Shown here: positions 42,854 through 51,471 of the stretch, piece by piece | Position numbering within the stretch: the stretch's first letter is position 1 | Layout of the letters: every line of letters begins with the position of its first letter | Assembly: GCF_000698555.1 (NCBI RefSeq) | Contig: NZ_JFHE01000020.1 | Span: forward strand, 1 to 64,000 | Source: Caballeronia grimmiae | GTDB lineage: Bacteria > Pseudomonadota > Gammaproteobacteria > Burkholderiales > Burkholderiaceae | DNA length: 64,000 bases | Reading direction: 5' to 3' | Program-made: the position numbers and the translations under genes | Notes under the pieces: model-generated | What the model saw: only the letters and a program-made list of their open reading frames with translations | What the model was told of the DNA's origin: nothing | Databases searched by the model: none

Positions 42854-42973
42854 AAATCGCTGATCTTCGCAGACGTGGCACGCGTGGTCGTGATTCCGCC
42901 GCGCATCGAAAAGCGCCTTACTGAGGAGATATTTAAGGCGGCGGCGAATGAGAAGAAAATGTCACATCAGTAA
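42854..42973 (+). pseudogene. C-terminal relic of an RraA-family protein
   Basis: Thirty-nine codons after dld read SLIFADVARVVVIPPRIEKR then LTEEIFKAAANEKK. The block FADV..VVVIP followed by a charged helix is the usual C-terminal end of RraA/demethylmenaquinone methyltransferase-like proteins. Everything N-terminal is missing; the frame continues upstream only as a shadow of dld. It is a leftover of a gene replaced by the dld cassette. Confidence 0.6.
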
Positions 42974-42974
42974 C

Positions 42975-43004
42975 GGCCTGCTCATTTTATCCAGTGAGCG
43001 GGCC
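42975..43004. terminator. Possible hairpin terminator between convergent genes
   Basis: GGCCTGCTCA ... TGAGCGGGCC forms a ten-base stem (one G-U pair on the plus transcript) with a ten-base loop, exactly between the convergent dld and GntR genes. No T-run follows, so it may need a factor or only protect the mRNA end. Confidence 0.4.
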
Positions 43005-43032
43005 ATGTACAGCTATCGCAACGGCAGCGGCA

Positions 43033-43755
43033 TCACCGGGACATCACCGATTCGACCACAGCCATGATCTGCTTCGATGCGGTCTTGACGTGCTCTTCGA
43101 GGAGCTTGGCGCCGAGCTTCGTATCGCGAGCCTTGCATGCCTTGATCAAAGCCATGTGCTCGTCATGCGACTGTTCCCGAACAGGCACCTGTACCGCTTG
43201 AAACCGAAAATAGCGGTCACTGCGGTCGTGGAGCACGCGAAGCATCTGGAGCGTTATTTCTTTCTGAGCGGGCACGTAAAGCGTTTCGTGGAGACGCCAG
43301 TTAAGCTGCCCCCAAACGCCCGAGTCCGCTTTATCCATCTCTTTGACGAGACGCTCTGCTTTGCCGATCTCGGCATCGGTGATTCGCGGTATCGCTTCAG
43401 CGAAGATCCACGGTTCGAGTCGAAGCCGGATGTCGAAGGTTTCCTTCACCTCGCCGACCGACAGTTCCGCTACATAAGCGCCTTTATGCGGAACGCTGGT
43501 CAACAACCCTTCCGCAGTCAGTCGCGTAATCGCTTCGCGAATAGGCACACGGCTGACTCCGAGTTCGTCGGCAAGTGCCTCCTGCCGCAGTACTTCCCCG
43601 GGCGCGTATTCGCCGCTCAGAATGCGTTGCCGCACTGCAGTGGTCACCAGTTCGACTGTCGTGGGTCTGACGATCTTCCGCGTGCTCGCCTCTGAAAGAA
43701 CGTCGCTTACGACGGGCGCTTCTTTGCTTCGACGTTTGGTGACAACCGGGGGCAT
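43033..43755 (-). CDS. GntR-family regulator (FCD subgroup) of the hydroxyproline cluster
   Basis: 240 residues from the ATG at 43755. The helix-turn-helix is GEVLRQEALADELGVSRVPI then REAITRLTAEGLL, and the FCD domain follows (ETFDIRLRLEPWIFAEAIPR, then HETLYVPAQKEI and HDEHMALIKACKA). The frame is open to 43830, just after the amidohydrolase stop, but the extra residues are encoded by two GTATAC-type palindromes that look like operators, so I prefer the shorter form. It is the distal gene of a minus-strand set for hydroxyproline breakdown and is probably its repressor. Confidence 0.85.
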   Translation of the reverse strand: MPPVVTKRRSKEAPVVSDVLSEASTRKIVRPTTVELVTTAVRQRILSGEYAPGEVLRQEALADELGVSRVPIREAITRLTAEGLLTSVPHKGAYVAELSVGEVKETFDIRLRLEPWIFAEAIPRITDAEIGKAERLVKEMDKADSGVWGQLNWRLHETLYVPAQKEITLQMLRVLHDRSDRYFRFQAVQVPVREQSHDEHMALIKACKARDTKLGAKLLEEHVKTASKQIMAVVESVMSR

Positions 43756-43771
43756 GATGGTGGTTCTAATG

Positions 43772-43817
43772 TTGTATACAGAAAACATCGTACCACGGTG
43801 CTGCATGCGGTATACAA
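43772..43817. promoter_or_regulatory. Paired TTGTATAC / GTATACAA sites before the GntR gene
   Basis: TTGTATAC at 43772-43779 and GTATACAA at 43810-43817 form an inverted pair 30 bases apart, and each contains its own short palindrome. TTGTATACAA-like sites are typical for FCD-type GntR regulators. They lie 17-62 bases upstream of the preferred start, suggesting autoregulation. Confidence 0.55.
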
Positions 43818-43834
43818 GATCCAGCGCCATGTTT

Positions 43835-45070
43835 TCACAGCAGTGTTTGGCGAACCCACGTTCCGTTTTTCATCACGCCGGACATCCGTTCGCCTTGACC
43901 CGTCAGGACGCTAATGTCCTTCAAAGGATCACCGTCGATTACAAGCAAGTCCGCGTAAGCACCAGCGCTCACTACGCCGAGTTTGCCCGGCTGGCCGACA
44001 ATTTCAGCGCCGATGGCGGTGGCCTGACAAATCGTCTCGAACGCACCAAGAATCTCCGCGCGAATGGTGAGTTCGTCGTTTTGATATTGATGCATGTCGC
44101 CCAGCAGGTCGGTGCCGAGTCCCATCCTGACGCCGTGCCGCTTCAATAACTCCAGCGCCTTCAAGCCTTGCAGTCGGACGTTCTCGTTCTTGACCAAGGC
44201 GCTCTCGGCGACGCCCGCTTTCGCGCCGACCTTGCTCATTGCGTCATAAGTAACGAGCGTCGGGACCGCGAATGCGCCGTGTTCAGCCATGATGTCGGCG
44301 GCTTCATCGTCGATCAGATTGCCGTGCTCGATAGTGCGAACCCCGAGCTTGACCACGCGAGAGATGGCTTTGCCCGTGTAGGCGTGCGCCATCACGTACG
44401 TCTGGTGCGACGCGGCTTCCTCCACGATTGCTTTCACCTCATCGACCGAGAACTGGAGGTTGCCGATCGGGTCTGTCGGCGATGCGACGCCGCCCGACGC
44501 CATGATCTTGATGTGATGCGCGCCCGCCCGCATTTCTTCGCGCACTGCCTTGCGAACATCGTCGACGCCGTCAACGATGCGGCCAATCGCTCCGAGGTTG
44601 CGATGGCATCCGCAGGGGTCCGGATCCGAATTGTCGAAGCGCTCCCGAAAATCTCCGTGCCCGCCCGTCTGCGATAGCGCCTTGCCTGCAACGAAAAGCC
44701 GTGGCCCGGCGATGACGCCCTCTTCGATCGCGCGGGAGAGCGCGTAGTCGGCGCCACCGGCATCGCGAACCGTCGTGAAGCCGCGATTCAGCATGCCGCT
44801 GAGAATGGGGACCGCGCGAAGCACGGCAAACGTATTGGGCAAACGGCCGTTGTTGCCAAGGTGCGCGACCGATGCAATGACGTGCGCGTGGCAATCGATC
44901 ATGCCGGGCATCACGGTCTTGCCGCCAACATCGATGACCTGCGCACCTTCGATCGATACAGGCTCGCGCGTGACTTCCTTGATGAGTTCTCCGTCAACGA
45001 CGATCGAATAATGCGCGTGATCGTTTTCGTGATTGACGTCGAGTACGCGTGCGTTCTTCAGGACCAGCAT
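43835..45070 (-). CDS. Amidohydrolase, Xaa-Pro dipeptidase/imidazolonepropionase-like
   Basis: 411-residue metal-dependent hydrolase, cytoplasmic. Metal ligands of the TIM-barrel family are visible: the HxH in MIDCHAHV, the Lys in GAHHIKIMASGGV that is carboxylated in binuclear members, His in YVMAHAY and IEHGNLI, and Asp in MGLGTDLL. This pattern is shared with prolidase-type amidohydrolases. Next to hydroxyproline genes, a role in splitting proline- or hydroxyproline-containing dipeptides is attractive but inferred. The 4-hydroxyproline epimerase gene precedes it by 44 bases. Confidence 0.85.
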   Translation of the reverse strand: MLVLKNARVLDVNHENDHAHYSIVVDGELIKEVTREPVSIEGAQVIDVGGKTVMPGMIDCHAHVIASVAHLGNNGRLPNTFAVLRAVPILSGMLNRGFTTVRDAGGADYALSRAIEEGVIAGPRLFVAGKALSQTGGHGDFRERFDNSDPDPCGCHRNLGAIGRIVDGVDDVRKAVREEMRAGAHHIKIMASGGVASPTDPIGNLQFSVDEVKAIVEEAASHQTYVMAHAYTGKAISRVVKLGVRTIEHGNLIDDEAADIMAEHGAFAVPTLVTYDAMSKVGAKAGVAESALVKNENVRLQGLKALELLKRHGVRMGLGTDLLGDMHQYQNDELTIRAEILGAFETICQATAIGAEIVGQPGKLGVVSAGAYADLLVIDGDPLKDISVLTGQGERMSGVMKNGTWVRQTLL

Positions 45071-45114
45071 GTGATATCCCCAAAGTGGAGGCGCGGCAAA
45101 GCCGCGTCGTTTCG

Positions 45115-46113
45115 CTACTTGAGCAGGAAGCCCTTCGCCAAAGGATCGCGATCGTCGACGAAGATGGTGTTATGGCCCGTTACGCGCGCCCAGCCTTCGA
45201 TACTGGGGACGATGGCGTCGAACGTACCGACCTTTGTCGCCGACTCGGGAACGCCCGTGAATAGCGTGCCGATGATGCTCTCGTGCACGAAGCGCTCGCC
45301 GATAGCGAGTCTCCCCTTCCCGACGAGATGAGCCATGCGCGCCGATGTGCCCGTCCCACACGGCGAACGGTCGATCGCCTTGTCACCGTAGAACACGGCA
45401 TTGCGTGCGTGTGCGCTCGCGACCGTAGGCTCGCCGGTCCACATGACATGGCTCAAGCCACGGATTGCAGGGGTTTCCGGGTGAACGAACTCGTACTTCT
45501 CGTTGGCCTTCTGACGAAGAATCGGGCTTAACCGCTGTATGTCCGACGGCTTGAGCGTATGAAGGACAGCGTAGTTGTTTTGCGGTTCGATGATCGCGTA
45601 GAAGTTTCCGCCGTAAGCGACATCGAACCTGACCTCTCCCAACCCATCCACTTCCACGGACAAATTCGTGGAGTGAAGAAACGACGGAACGTTAATGAGT
45701 TGCACTGAGTCGACGTGCTCACCATCCATCTTGTATCTTGCGACGACAACGCCCGCTGGCGTATCGAGCTTCAGCACTCCGGCTTCTTTCGGGCGAACGA
45801 GGCCATGCTCGATAGCCGATGTCACCGTGCCGATCGTGCCGTGGCCGCACATCGGCAAGCACCCGCTCACCTCGATGAACAGAATCGCAACGTCGCAATC
45901 GGGGCGAGTCGGCGGATAGAGAATGCTGCCCGACATGACATCGTGACCGCGAGGCTCGAACATGAGGGACGTGCGAATCCAGTCGAACTCGCGTTCGAAG
46001 TGGGATCGCCGTTCGATCATGTTCGCCCCTTCGAGCTGCGGCGCGCCTCCCGCAACGACGCGCACAGGATTCCCGCATGTATGTCCGTCGATGCAGAAGA
46101 AGGTCGATTTCAT
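45115..46113 (-). CDS. 4-hydroxyproline 2-epimerase (proline racemase family)
   Basis: 332 residues. It interconverts trans-4-hydroxy-L-proline and cis-4-hydroxy-D-proline without a cofactor, using two cysteines as acid and base. Both are present: Cys89 in CLPMCGHGTIG and Cys252 in DRSPCGTGTSARM. This separates it from the trans-3-hydroxyproline dehydratases, which lack the second Cys. The frame reaches 46164, but the ATG at 46113 (MKSTFFCIDGHTCGNPVR) gives the family start. It lies 68 bases after the DapA-like gene, in the order typical of hydroxyproline clusters. Confidence 0.92.
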   Translation of the reverse strand: MKSTFFCIDGHTCGNPVRVVAGGAPQLEGANMIERRSHFEREFDWIRTSLMFEPRGHDVMSGSILYPPTRPDCDVAILFIEVSGCLPMCGHGTIGTVTSAIEHGLVRPKEAGVLKLDTPAGVVVARYKMDGEHVDSVQLINVPSFLHSTNLSVEVDGLGEVRFDVAYGGNFYAIIEPQNNYAVLHTLKPSDIQRLSPILRQKANEKYEFVHPETPAIRGLSHVMWTGEPTVASAHARNAVFYGDKAIDRSPCGTGTSARMAHLVGKGRLAIGERFVHESIIGTLFTGVPESATKVGTFDAIVPSIEGWARVTGHNTIFVDDRDPLAKGFLLK

Positions 46114-46181
46114 CACTCGGTTCCGTCGTGGATCTGTCGATAGTGGCCTGGCAATGCAAAGCACATCGCCAGGCTTGAAGA

Positions 46182-47084
46182 TTACTTCGAAAGCGAGCGC
46201 AGATCGGCCATCGTCTTTTCAACGATAGCGACGACCTTCTGACGTTCATCACCTTCGAGCTTCAGACGCGGAGCCTTCACGTTCTCGGAATAACCGGCGG
46301 TAATGTTCTCGGCCAGCTTGATGTACTGCACCAGCTTGACGTGCGTGTCGAGATGGAACAAGTGAATCAATACGCGATACAGCTTGCGCGCTTGCTCGTA
46401 GTTTCCGGCCACCGCCAGGTCGATAAGCTCGACCGATTCCTTCGGAACCGCGTTCGCCATGCCGGACACCCAGCACTTGGCACCGAGCGCAACGGACTCG
46501 AGCACGAGGTCATCCACACCGCACACCACGTTCAGGCGGCCTTCGAAGCGGCTGAGCAGGTCGGTCACGCGCGTCGTGTCGTACGACTCTTCCTTGATGG
46601 CCGTGATGGTCGGCTCTTCGAGCAGTTCGGCGACGACATCAGGCGTTAGGTCGACGCCATAGCCGCGCGGGTTGTTGTACAGCATGATTTCAAGCTTCGA
46701 AGCCTTCGCGATGGTCTTGTAGAACGCGATGGTTTCACGGTTCTCCGACTTGTACGTGAGGCCCGGGAACACCATCAGGCCTTGCACGCCGAGCGCTTCG
46801 GCGTCTTTCGCGTACTGCACTGCGGCTGCCGTGTTCGTTTCCGCCAGACCGGAGATCACCGGCACGCGACCGTTAATGGTTTCGATGGCAATTCTCAGGA
46901 CGGTTCGCTTTTCTTCGGGCGTGAGTTGCGCGTTCTCGCCGACCATGCCCATCATGACGACGCCGCTCACGCCGTTTTCAACGAGGCGATTCAAACCTGC
47001 CTTGATTGCTTCGTGATCGAGCGAGCCATCGTCTTTCAGCTTCGTCGTCACTGCGGGGAAAACGCCTTTCCAATTCACTGCCAT
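46182..47084 (-). CDS. DapA-family lyase, probable pyrroline-4-hydroxy-2-carboxylate deaminase
   Basis: 300-residue TIM barrel of the dihydrodipicolinate synthase family. The Schiff-base Lys164 is in TITAIKEESYD and the conserved Tyr136 in MLYNNPRGYG. Within a hydroxyproline cluster this family member converts pyrroline-4-hydroxy-2-carboxylate to alpha-ketoglutarate semialdehyde and ammonia. The assignment rests on neighbours (epimerase downstream, D-amino-acid dehydrogenase upstream), since DapA-family substrates cannot be read from motifs alone. GAGGTG precedes the ATG. Confidence 0.87.
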   Translation of the reverse strand: MAVNWKGVFPAVTTKLKDDGSLDHEAIKAGLNRLVENGVSGVVMMGMVGENAQLTPEEKRTVLRIAIETINGRVPVISGLAETNTAAAVQYAKDAEALGVQGLMVFPGLTYKSENRETIAFYKTIAKASKLEIMLYNNPRGYGVDLTPDVVAELLEEPTITAIKEESYDTTRVTDLLSRFEGRLNVVCGVDDLVLESVALGAKCWVSGMANAVPKESVELIDLAVAGNYEQARKLYRVLIHLFHLDTHVKLVQYIKLAENITAGYSENVKAPRLKLEGDERQKVVAIVEKTMADLRSLSK

Positions 47085-47107
47085 GACACACCTCTTGATT
47101 AAGTAGT

Positions 47108-47120
47108 GCGGGATTCCCGC
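47108..47120. repeat. Short perfect inverted repeat GCGGGA-T-TCCCGC
   Basis: Thirteen-base palindrome between the D-amino-acid dehydrogenase and the DapA-like gene, 24 bases before the latter's start. It may form a small mRNA hairpin that sets relative expression or be a regulator site. Confidence 0.35.
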
Positions 47121-47147
47121 TGGTAGATAGAGGTCGCGGGGACCCCG

Positions 47148-48422
47148 TCAATGTCGAAAGCGACTAATCGAGTAAGGCTCGAGGTTGATTCCGGGTGTTC
47201 GGTTGGCAAGCAGATCCGCGACGAGCGCGCCCGTGGTTGCCGATTGCGTAAGACCAAGGTGACCGTGACCAAACGCGTAAATCACTGACGACGCGTGCGG
47301 TGAACGGCCGATCACCGGAAGCGAATCGGGCGTGGCTGGCCGATGACCCATCCACTTGACCGCGCCTGCGTCGTTGATGCCGGGCAGGAAGCGCTTGCCG
47401 AGTTCGAGCAGCGCATCGCTGCGCTTGTAGTTCGGCGGCGCTTTCAATCCCGCGAACTCGGCAGCTCCGCCAATGCGGATGCCGATGTCGAGCGGAGTGG
47501 CGACGAACTTGCGTTCCGCAAAAATGACTTCACGCGACAGGCTAATCCCATGCGCGGGCAACGTCGTGTTATAGCCCCGCTCGCTGTCCAGCAGGACACG
47601 GTCGCCGATGGACTCCGCCAGTGCAGCGGACCACGCACCCGTTGCGACTACGATTCGACGTCCGTTGATGCGCTCTCCCGCTTCCGTGACTGCGGCCGGG
47701 GCAAGCGAATCCGACACGTCGAGGTTCTTCACCGTGCCCGTGACGAAGCTGGCGCCGAGCGATCGAACGCGGTCACGCAACAGCGTCACGAGCCGCTTCG
47801 GATCACCGATGTGCGACCAGTCTTCGAGAAACACGCCGTGCCGGAACACCGGTGCAAGCGACGGTTCGCATTCGCGAATTTCTGCCTCCGACATGGCATG
47901 CCAGCGCACGCCCAGCTCACGCTTGAATTCCCACTCGTGCTGATCCGCGGCGAAGGCCTCGTCGGTTTCATAGACCGTCATCGCACCGCGACGGTAGAAG
48001 CTGTCCATCGCTCCGATGTCTTCGAACATCGGCACGATGTCGTCGTACACGCGATTGTTCAGTTGCGCCAGCGCCAGCGAGATGGCCCGGAAGCGGTCCT
48101 TGTTCGCGCAACGCTGAAACGCCATGAACCACGGCAACGCCGACGGCAGGTGCTTCCAGTCGAGCGACAACGGGCCCAAGGGGTCGAAGAGCCACTTCAA
48201 AGCCTTCGCGTACATCCCGCTCACTGCGATCGGCGTGCATTCCGTCACCGCGATGCCGCCTGCGTTCCCGTGCGACGTGCGGTCACCTTCGAAGTCGCGG
48301 TCCACTAGCGTGACGGTCGCGCCATCGCGCAGCGCCGACCATGCACAGGATAGGCCGACAATTCCGCTTCCGATTACGACCACGTCGGAAACCTTCTGTG
48401 AGTTTTGAGCTTGCTGAGTCAT
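47148..48422 (-). CDS. FAD-dependent D-amino-acid dehydrogenase (DadA-like), probable cis-4-hydroxy-D-proline oxidase
   Basis: 424 residues. The N-terminal dinucleotide-binding motif is VVVIGSGIVGLSCAW (about 14-28) and the C-terminal FAD motif is around WMGHRPATPDSLPVIGRSPH, as in DadA-type enzymes. In this cluster it should oxidise cis-4-hydroxy-D-proline to pyrroline-4-hydroxy-2-carboxylate, delivering electrons to the respiratory chain. It is 63 bases upstream of the DapA-like gene. Directly upstream lies the tail of a former binding-protein gene. Confidence 0.9.
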   Translation of the reverse strand: MTQQAQNSQKVSDVVVIGSGIVGLSCAWSALRDGATVTLVDRDFEGDRTSHGNAGGIAVTECTPIAVSGMYAKALKWLFDPLGPLSLDWKHLPSALPWFMAFQRCANKDRFRAISLALAQLNNRVYDDIVPMFEDIGAMDSFYRRGAMTVYETDEAFAADQHEWEFKRELGVRWHAMSEAEIRECEPSLAPVFRHGVFLEDWSHIGDPKRLVTLLRDRVRSLGASFVTGTVKNLDVSDSLAPAAVTEAGERINGRRIVVATGAWSAALAESIGDRVLLDSERGYNTTLPAHGISLSREVIFAERKFVATPLDIGIRIGGAAEFAGLKAPPNYKRSDALLELGKRFLPGINDAGAVKWMGHRPATPDSLPVIGRSPHASSVIYAFGHGHLGLTQSATTGALVADLLANRTPGINLEPYSISRFRH

Positions 48423-48479
48423 TTCGTGAGTTGAGATTGCCCGGCCAGGCAGCGTAATCGCCGCCCGGCGTTGCCATGC

Positions 48480-48633
48480 TTACTTTGAGCCAAGCACCGT
48501 CTGGGGCTTCCATTGCGCGTTCTCGCACTTGTAGACGGTAATGATTGCGTCGCGCAGGTCGCCGTACTGGTCATAGGCGAAGTGGTCGCTCGTCACGCCC
48601 TTCATGTCGGTTTTGGCGAGCACGTCTGTCAAT
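48480..48633 (-). pseudogene. C-terminal relic of a branched-chain amino-acid-type ABC binding protein
   Basis: About 50 codons read DVLAKTDMKGVTSDHFAYDQ then YGDLRDAIITVYKCENAQ and end at a TAA after GSK. This is the usual last part of periplasmic Leu/Ile/Val-family binding proteins. The N-terminal 330 or so residues are missing; the frame begins at the junction with the GAF gene. The cluster apparently once had an ABC importer and now has an MFS transporter. Confidence 0.72.
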
Positions 48634-48660
48634 CCACTTTTCTACGCAGAGCACCTACCC

Positions 48661-49206
48661 TCACACTTGCTCCATGAATTCGGGGTCCGGCATGCCGCGC
48701 AGACGGACCGCTTCTTCTTCGAGCGTCGAAGCTGCGAGTTGTCCAAAGACCAGCGCGAGCTCCTGGTCGGCATGGTCGTACTTGCCGGCGGCATCGAGGA
48801 GATTGAGAGTCCCTACCGTCACGCCCCGCCTGCGCACCGGAATGTTCAGCACGCTCTCGCAGCCGATGGACCACAAGACCTCATACTCCGAGAACACCGA
48901 TTTGATGTCCTCGCGCGTCGAGCCAATCAAAATCTCGCCGCGTTGAAGAACCTGCTGCGTCCAACGGCTCTGAGTCACGCGTTTGATGCCGCCTATTGGA
49001 TTGATGTCCAGCCGATTGCTATACAGCCGGCAGAGTCGACTCGAATCAGCGTCGTAGGCCAGCACCGTGAAGAGTCTTTGACCGAATACTTCAGTCAGAG
49101 ATCGTTCGAGTTCGCTCCAGAACGCCTGATTTGAGCGACCCGTCTGCAGTGCTCCAGCAACGCGCTTGATCGCTGACAGTTCCACCAATCCCTGCTCTGG
49201 CTTCAT
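48661..49206 (-). CDS. GAF-domain protein
   Basis: 181 residues comprising one GAF domain (FGQRLFTVLAYDADSSRLCR, then VLNIPVRRRGVTVGTLNLLD). No output domain is attached, so it may be a small-molecule sensor or a free-standing regulator of a partner. GGGGAA precedes the ATG. It is nine bases after the MFS gene and so belongs to the same transcript. Similar GAF-only proteins accompany amino-acid catabolic genes in Burkholderiaceae; exact function is unknown. Confidence 0.83.
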   Translation of the reverse strand: MKPEQGLVELSAIKRVAGALQTGRSNQAFWSELERSLTEVFGQRLFTVLAYDADSSRLCRLYSNRLDINPIGGIKRVTQSRWTQQVLQRGEILIGSTREDIKSVFSEYEVLWSIGCESVLNIPVRRRGVTVGTLNLLDAAGKYDHADQELALVFGQLAASTLEEEAVRLRGMPDPEFMEQV

Positions 49207-49215
49207 ACGTTCCCC

Positions 49216-50628
49216 TTACTTTGCCGTTTTCAGATTGGCGGCAGTCGCACCGGAGCTACCGTCGCCGTACTCTTCAGCCGTGATTTCTTCGAGCGTCTTG
49301 CCGCTCGTCGAGACGCCGAGGAAGATGACCGCAAGCGCCCCGAGCATAAGAATGGCGGTCGTCATGCCGAACACGCCTGCAAAGCCCCAGATCGGATAGA
49401 CGTACCCGACGAGCATCGGCGAACAGATTGCCCCGATTCGACCGAATGCCGACGCCGTACCCATGCCGGTTGCACGGAGGTGCGTCGGAAAAACTTCCGG
49501 GGTGTAGGCGTATTCGCCTGCATTGACGCCATTCATCGCGAACGACATGAAGATGGACGCCATGACAACCGATGTATCGCTACCGGCGTTCGCGAGCCAG
49601 ATACCGGCGATGCACGCGAGTCCCATATAGGTGACGATGGTTGCCTTGCGTCCGAGCTTTTCGCAGAAATAAGCCGACGAGTAATAGCCCGGGATCTGCG
49701 CCAGATAAATAAGGATGGACACCGAGAAGCTCTTCGTAATCGTCATGCCGCGCTGCATGAGCAGGCCCGGAATCCACACGAAGAACGCATACGAGCAGAA
49801 CGTGACCGACAACCACAGACACCAGCTCATCAGCGTCGTCTTCGCCATCGGCGGCTTCCAGAGCAGCTTTAGGTTGCCGAAGAACGAGCCCGTGCGTTCG
49901 TAGGTCGCAGCCACATTGCCGCTGACTGCCGCAACCGGCGCGAGCTTGACGCCCGTGCTTTCGACCTGCCGCTCGATGTCCGCTACGACCGCTTCCGCTT
50001 CAGCGTGCCGCCCGCGAATTTCGAGCCAACGCGGCGATTCATGCAGCGAGCGACGCCACCACAAAAGCACGATGACAGGCAGCGACACGAGGACGAGGGC
50101 GTAACGCCATCCTTCCGGACCGAGAGGAATCACGAAGTAGCCGATCAAGGCCGCTGCGACGAAACCGAAAGAGAAAAAGCCAGCCAGCGCGCCGGTGAAT
50201 GCGCCGCGATAGCGATTGCTCACGAATTCGACTAGGAACGGAGCGATGATCGCGCCTTCCGCGCCCATGCCGATGCCCGCGATCGCCCGCAACGCCGCGA
50301 ACGTATGCCAGTCGTTGACGAAGGCGTTGGCGAAGGTCATGACGCAGAAGAACGTCAGGGCCCACATCATCACGACGCGTCGGCCGAATCGGTCCCCAAG
50401 CAAGCCTGCGAACAGTGCACCGACAAGAAAGCCCACATAAGTGCTGCTTCCAAGGATGCCCGTTTCGAAGCTCGTCAGATGCCACTTCGTCCGGACGACA
50501 GGAAGAATGAAGGCAATGATCGCGGCGTCGATGGCCTCGAACATGAACCCCAGGCCGCCCATGATGAGTAGCTTGAAGTGAAAGCGGCTGAACGGGAGAC
50601 GCTCGAGCCGCGCTGCAATTGGAGACAT
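49216..50628 (-). CDS. MFS transporter, sugar-porter/metabolite symporter type
   Basis: 470 residues with twelve predicted membrane helices. The loop 2-3 motif is GLLGDRFGRRVVM, with the related CEKLGRKATI between helices 8 and 9. The stretch FPTHLRATGMGTASAFGRIG is the family block before helix 11. It carries a substrate across the inner membrane by H+ symport. As the first gene of the hydroxyproline set, the best guess for cargo is hydroxyproline or a related amino acid. A GGGAG lies seven bases before the ATG, and a small GC-rich hairpin precedes that. Confidence 0.9.
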   Translation of the reverse strand: MSPIAARLERLPFSRFHFKLLIMGGLGFMFEAIDAAIIAFILPVVRTKWHLTSFETGILGSSTYVGFLVGALFAGLLGDRFGRRVVMMWALTFFCVMTFANAFVNDWHTFAALRAIAGIGMGAEGAIIAPFLVEFVSNRYRGAFTGALAGFFSFGFVAAALIGYFVIPLGPEGWRYALVLVSLPVIVLLWWRRSLHESPRWLEIRGRHAEAEAVVADIERQVESTGVKLAPVAAVSGNVAATYERTGSFFGNLKLLWKPPMAKTTLMSWCLWLSVTFCSYAFFVWIPGLLMQRGMTITKSFSVSILIYLAQIPGYYSSAYFCEKLGRKATIVTYMGLACIAGIWLANAGSDTSVVMASIFMSFAMNGVNAGEYAYTPEVFPTHLRATGMGTASAFGRIGAICSPMLVGYVYPIWGFAGVFGMTTAILMLGALAVIFLGVSTSGKTLEEITAEEYGDGSSGATAANLKTAK

Positions 50629-50646
50629 ACGGAACTCCCTGAGGGT

Positions 50647-50663
50647 GCCGCGAAGAACGCGGC
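50647..50663. repeat. Leader hairpin GCCGCG-AAGAA-CGCGGC
   Basis: Six-base GC stem with a five-base loop, about 19 bases upstream of the MFS start codon, in its mRNA leader. It could hinder or stabilise the message. A TTGGATACAGG sequence a little further upstream weakly resembles the TTGTATACAA sites of the GntR gene. Confidence 0.35.
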
Positions 50664-50781
50664 CTATGCCAACAATATCCTGTATCCAAAATCCAGCGTC
50701 AAGTGCGGATTTGCGCTGACGGCTTTCTCAGGCGACGCGCAGGGCGGCGCAGTGTGGCTATGGATTCGTGGGGGACCTGGC

Positions 50782-51465
50782 TTGGAACGAGTGCCGGATA
50801 CCGGCGCGGACGGCTACCTGATTCCCAGTCGACGATGGCGTAAGGAATGACAGCGCAGCGACAGTCGGCTTGCCGGTGGAATCCGTACTCAGGGCGCGTT
50901 CCCATGACGTCGTTGCGTAGAGAAGCGTGCGCTTCGACAGGTTGTACTGCGTGCCGACGTTCAATTGCAAATACTTCGCCGTTTCCGCCTTCGTCTAGTC
51001 AAAGGACGCGCCGAGCAGCGGCGACGGGCTGACGTTATAGGTCGCGAGCGCCTCTTAATTGTTGAAGGCCGCGGTTCCCGAGAGCGGAATCGATGATCTC
51101 CGTACTACGTCCTGAAAGCGCGTGTTCGTGTAGGTGAAGCCGAAGAGCGCCGGGCCGAACCGGTGATTGACACCCGCAGAAGCGTAGCCGCTGGGGTTGT
51201 TGCACGTGCCTCCGGCAACCGGGCTGGCGGTTTCGTCGTAAATCGAGGTCGCAGGGTTGTTGATGCGAGAGAACACCGCAGCGGCGCTGAACGAATTGTT
51301 CGCGTAGCTCAGTCCGACGGATTCTTTCTTGCGGTTCGATAAATCACCGGCGACGCCTCCGGGGCTGAACTGTGCCGAGACCCGGAAGCCGCCGAATATC
51401 GGCGAGAGGTACTTAATGGAATTGCTGAGCGAGTGATCGCCCCATCCGTTGTCCACGCGTGGGCT
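50782..51465 (-). pseudogene. Decayed Gram-negative porin gene
   Basis: The minus strand encodes about 225 codons of an OmpC-like Burkholderia porin: VDNGWGDHSLSNSIKYLSPI then FGGFRVSAQFSPGG at one end, and YNLSKRTLLYATTSWERAL to VAVRAGIRHSF at the other. The N-terminal 130 or so residues are missing. TAA at 51055-51057 and TAG at 50995-50997 interrupt the frame. The natural end after the terminal Phe is changed to CAA (50782-50784), so the frame reads eight residues further. It is clearly non-functional. Confidence 0.88.
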
Positions 51466-51471
51466 AAAGAA

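Noticed and set aside
47343..48308. A plus-strand frame of 321 codons opposite the D-amino-acid dehydrogenase
   Set aside because: No start signal or family, Arg-rich; the minus-strand gene has clear FAD motifs.
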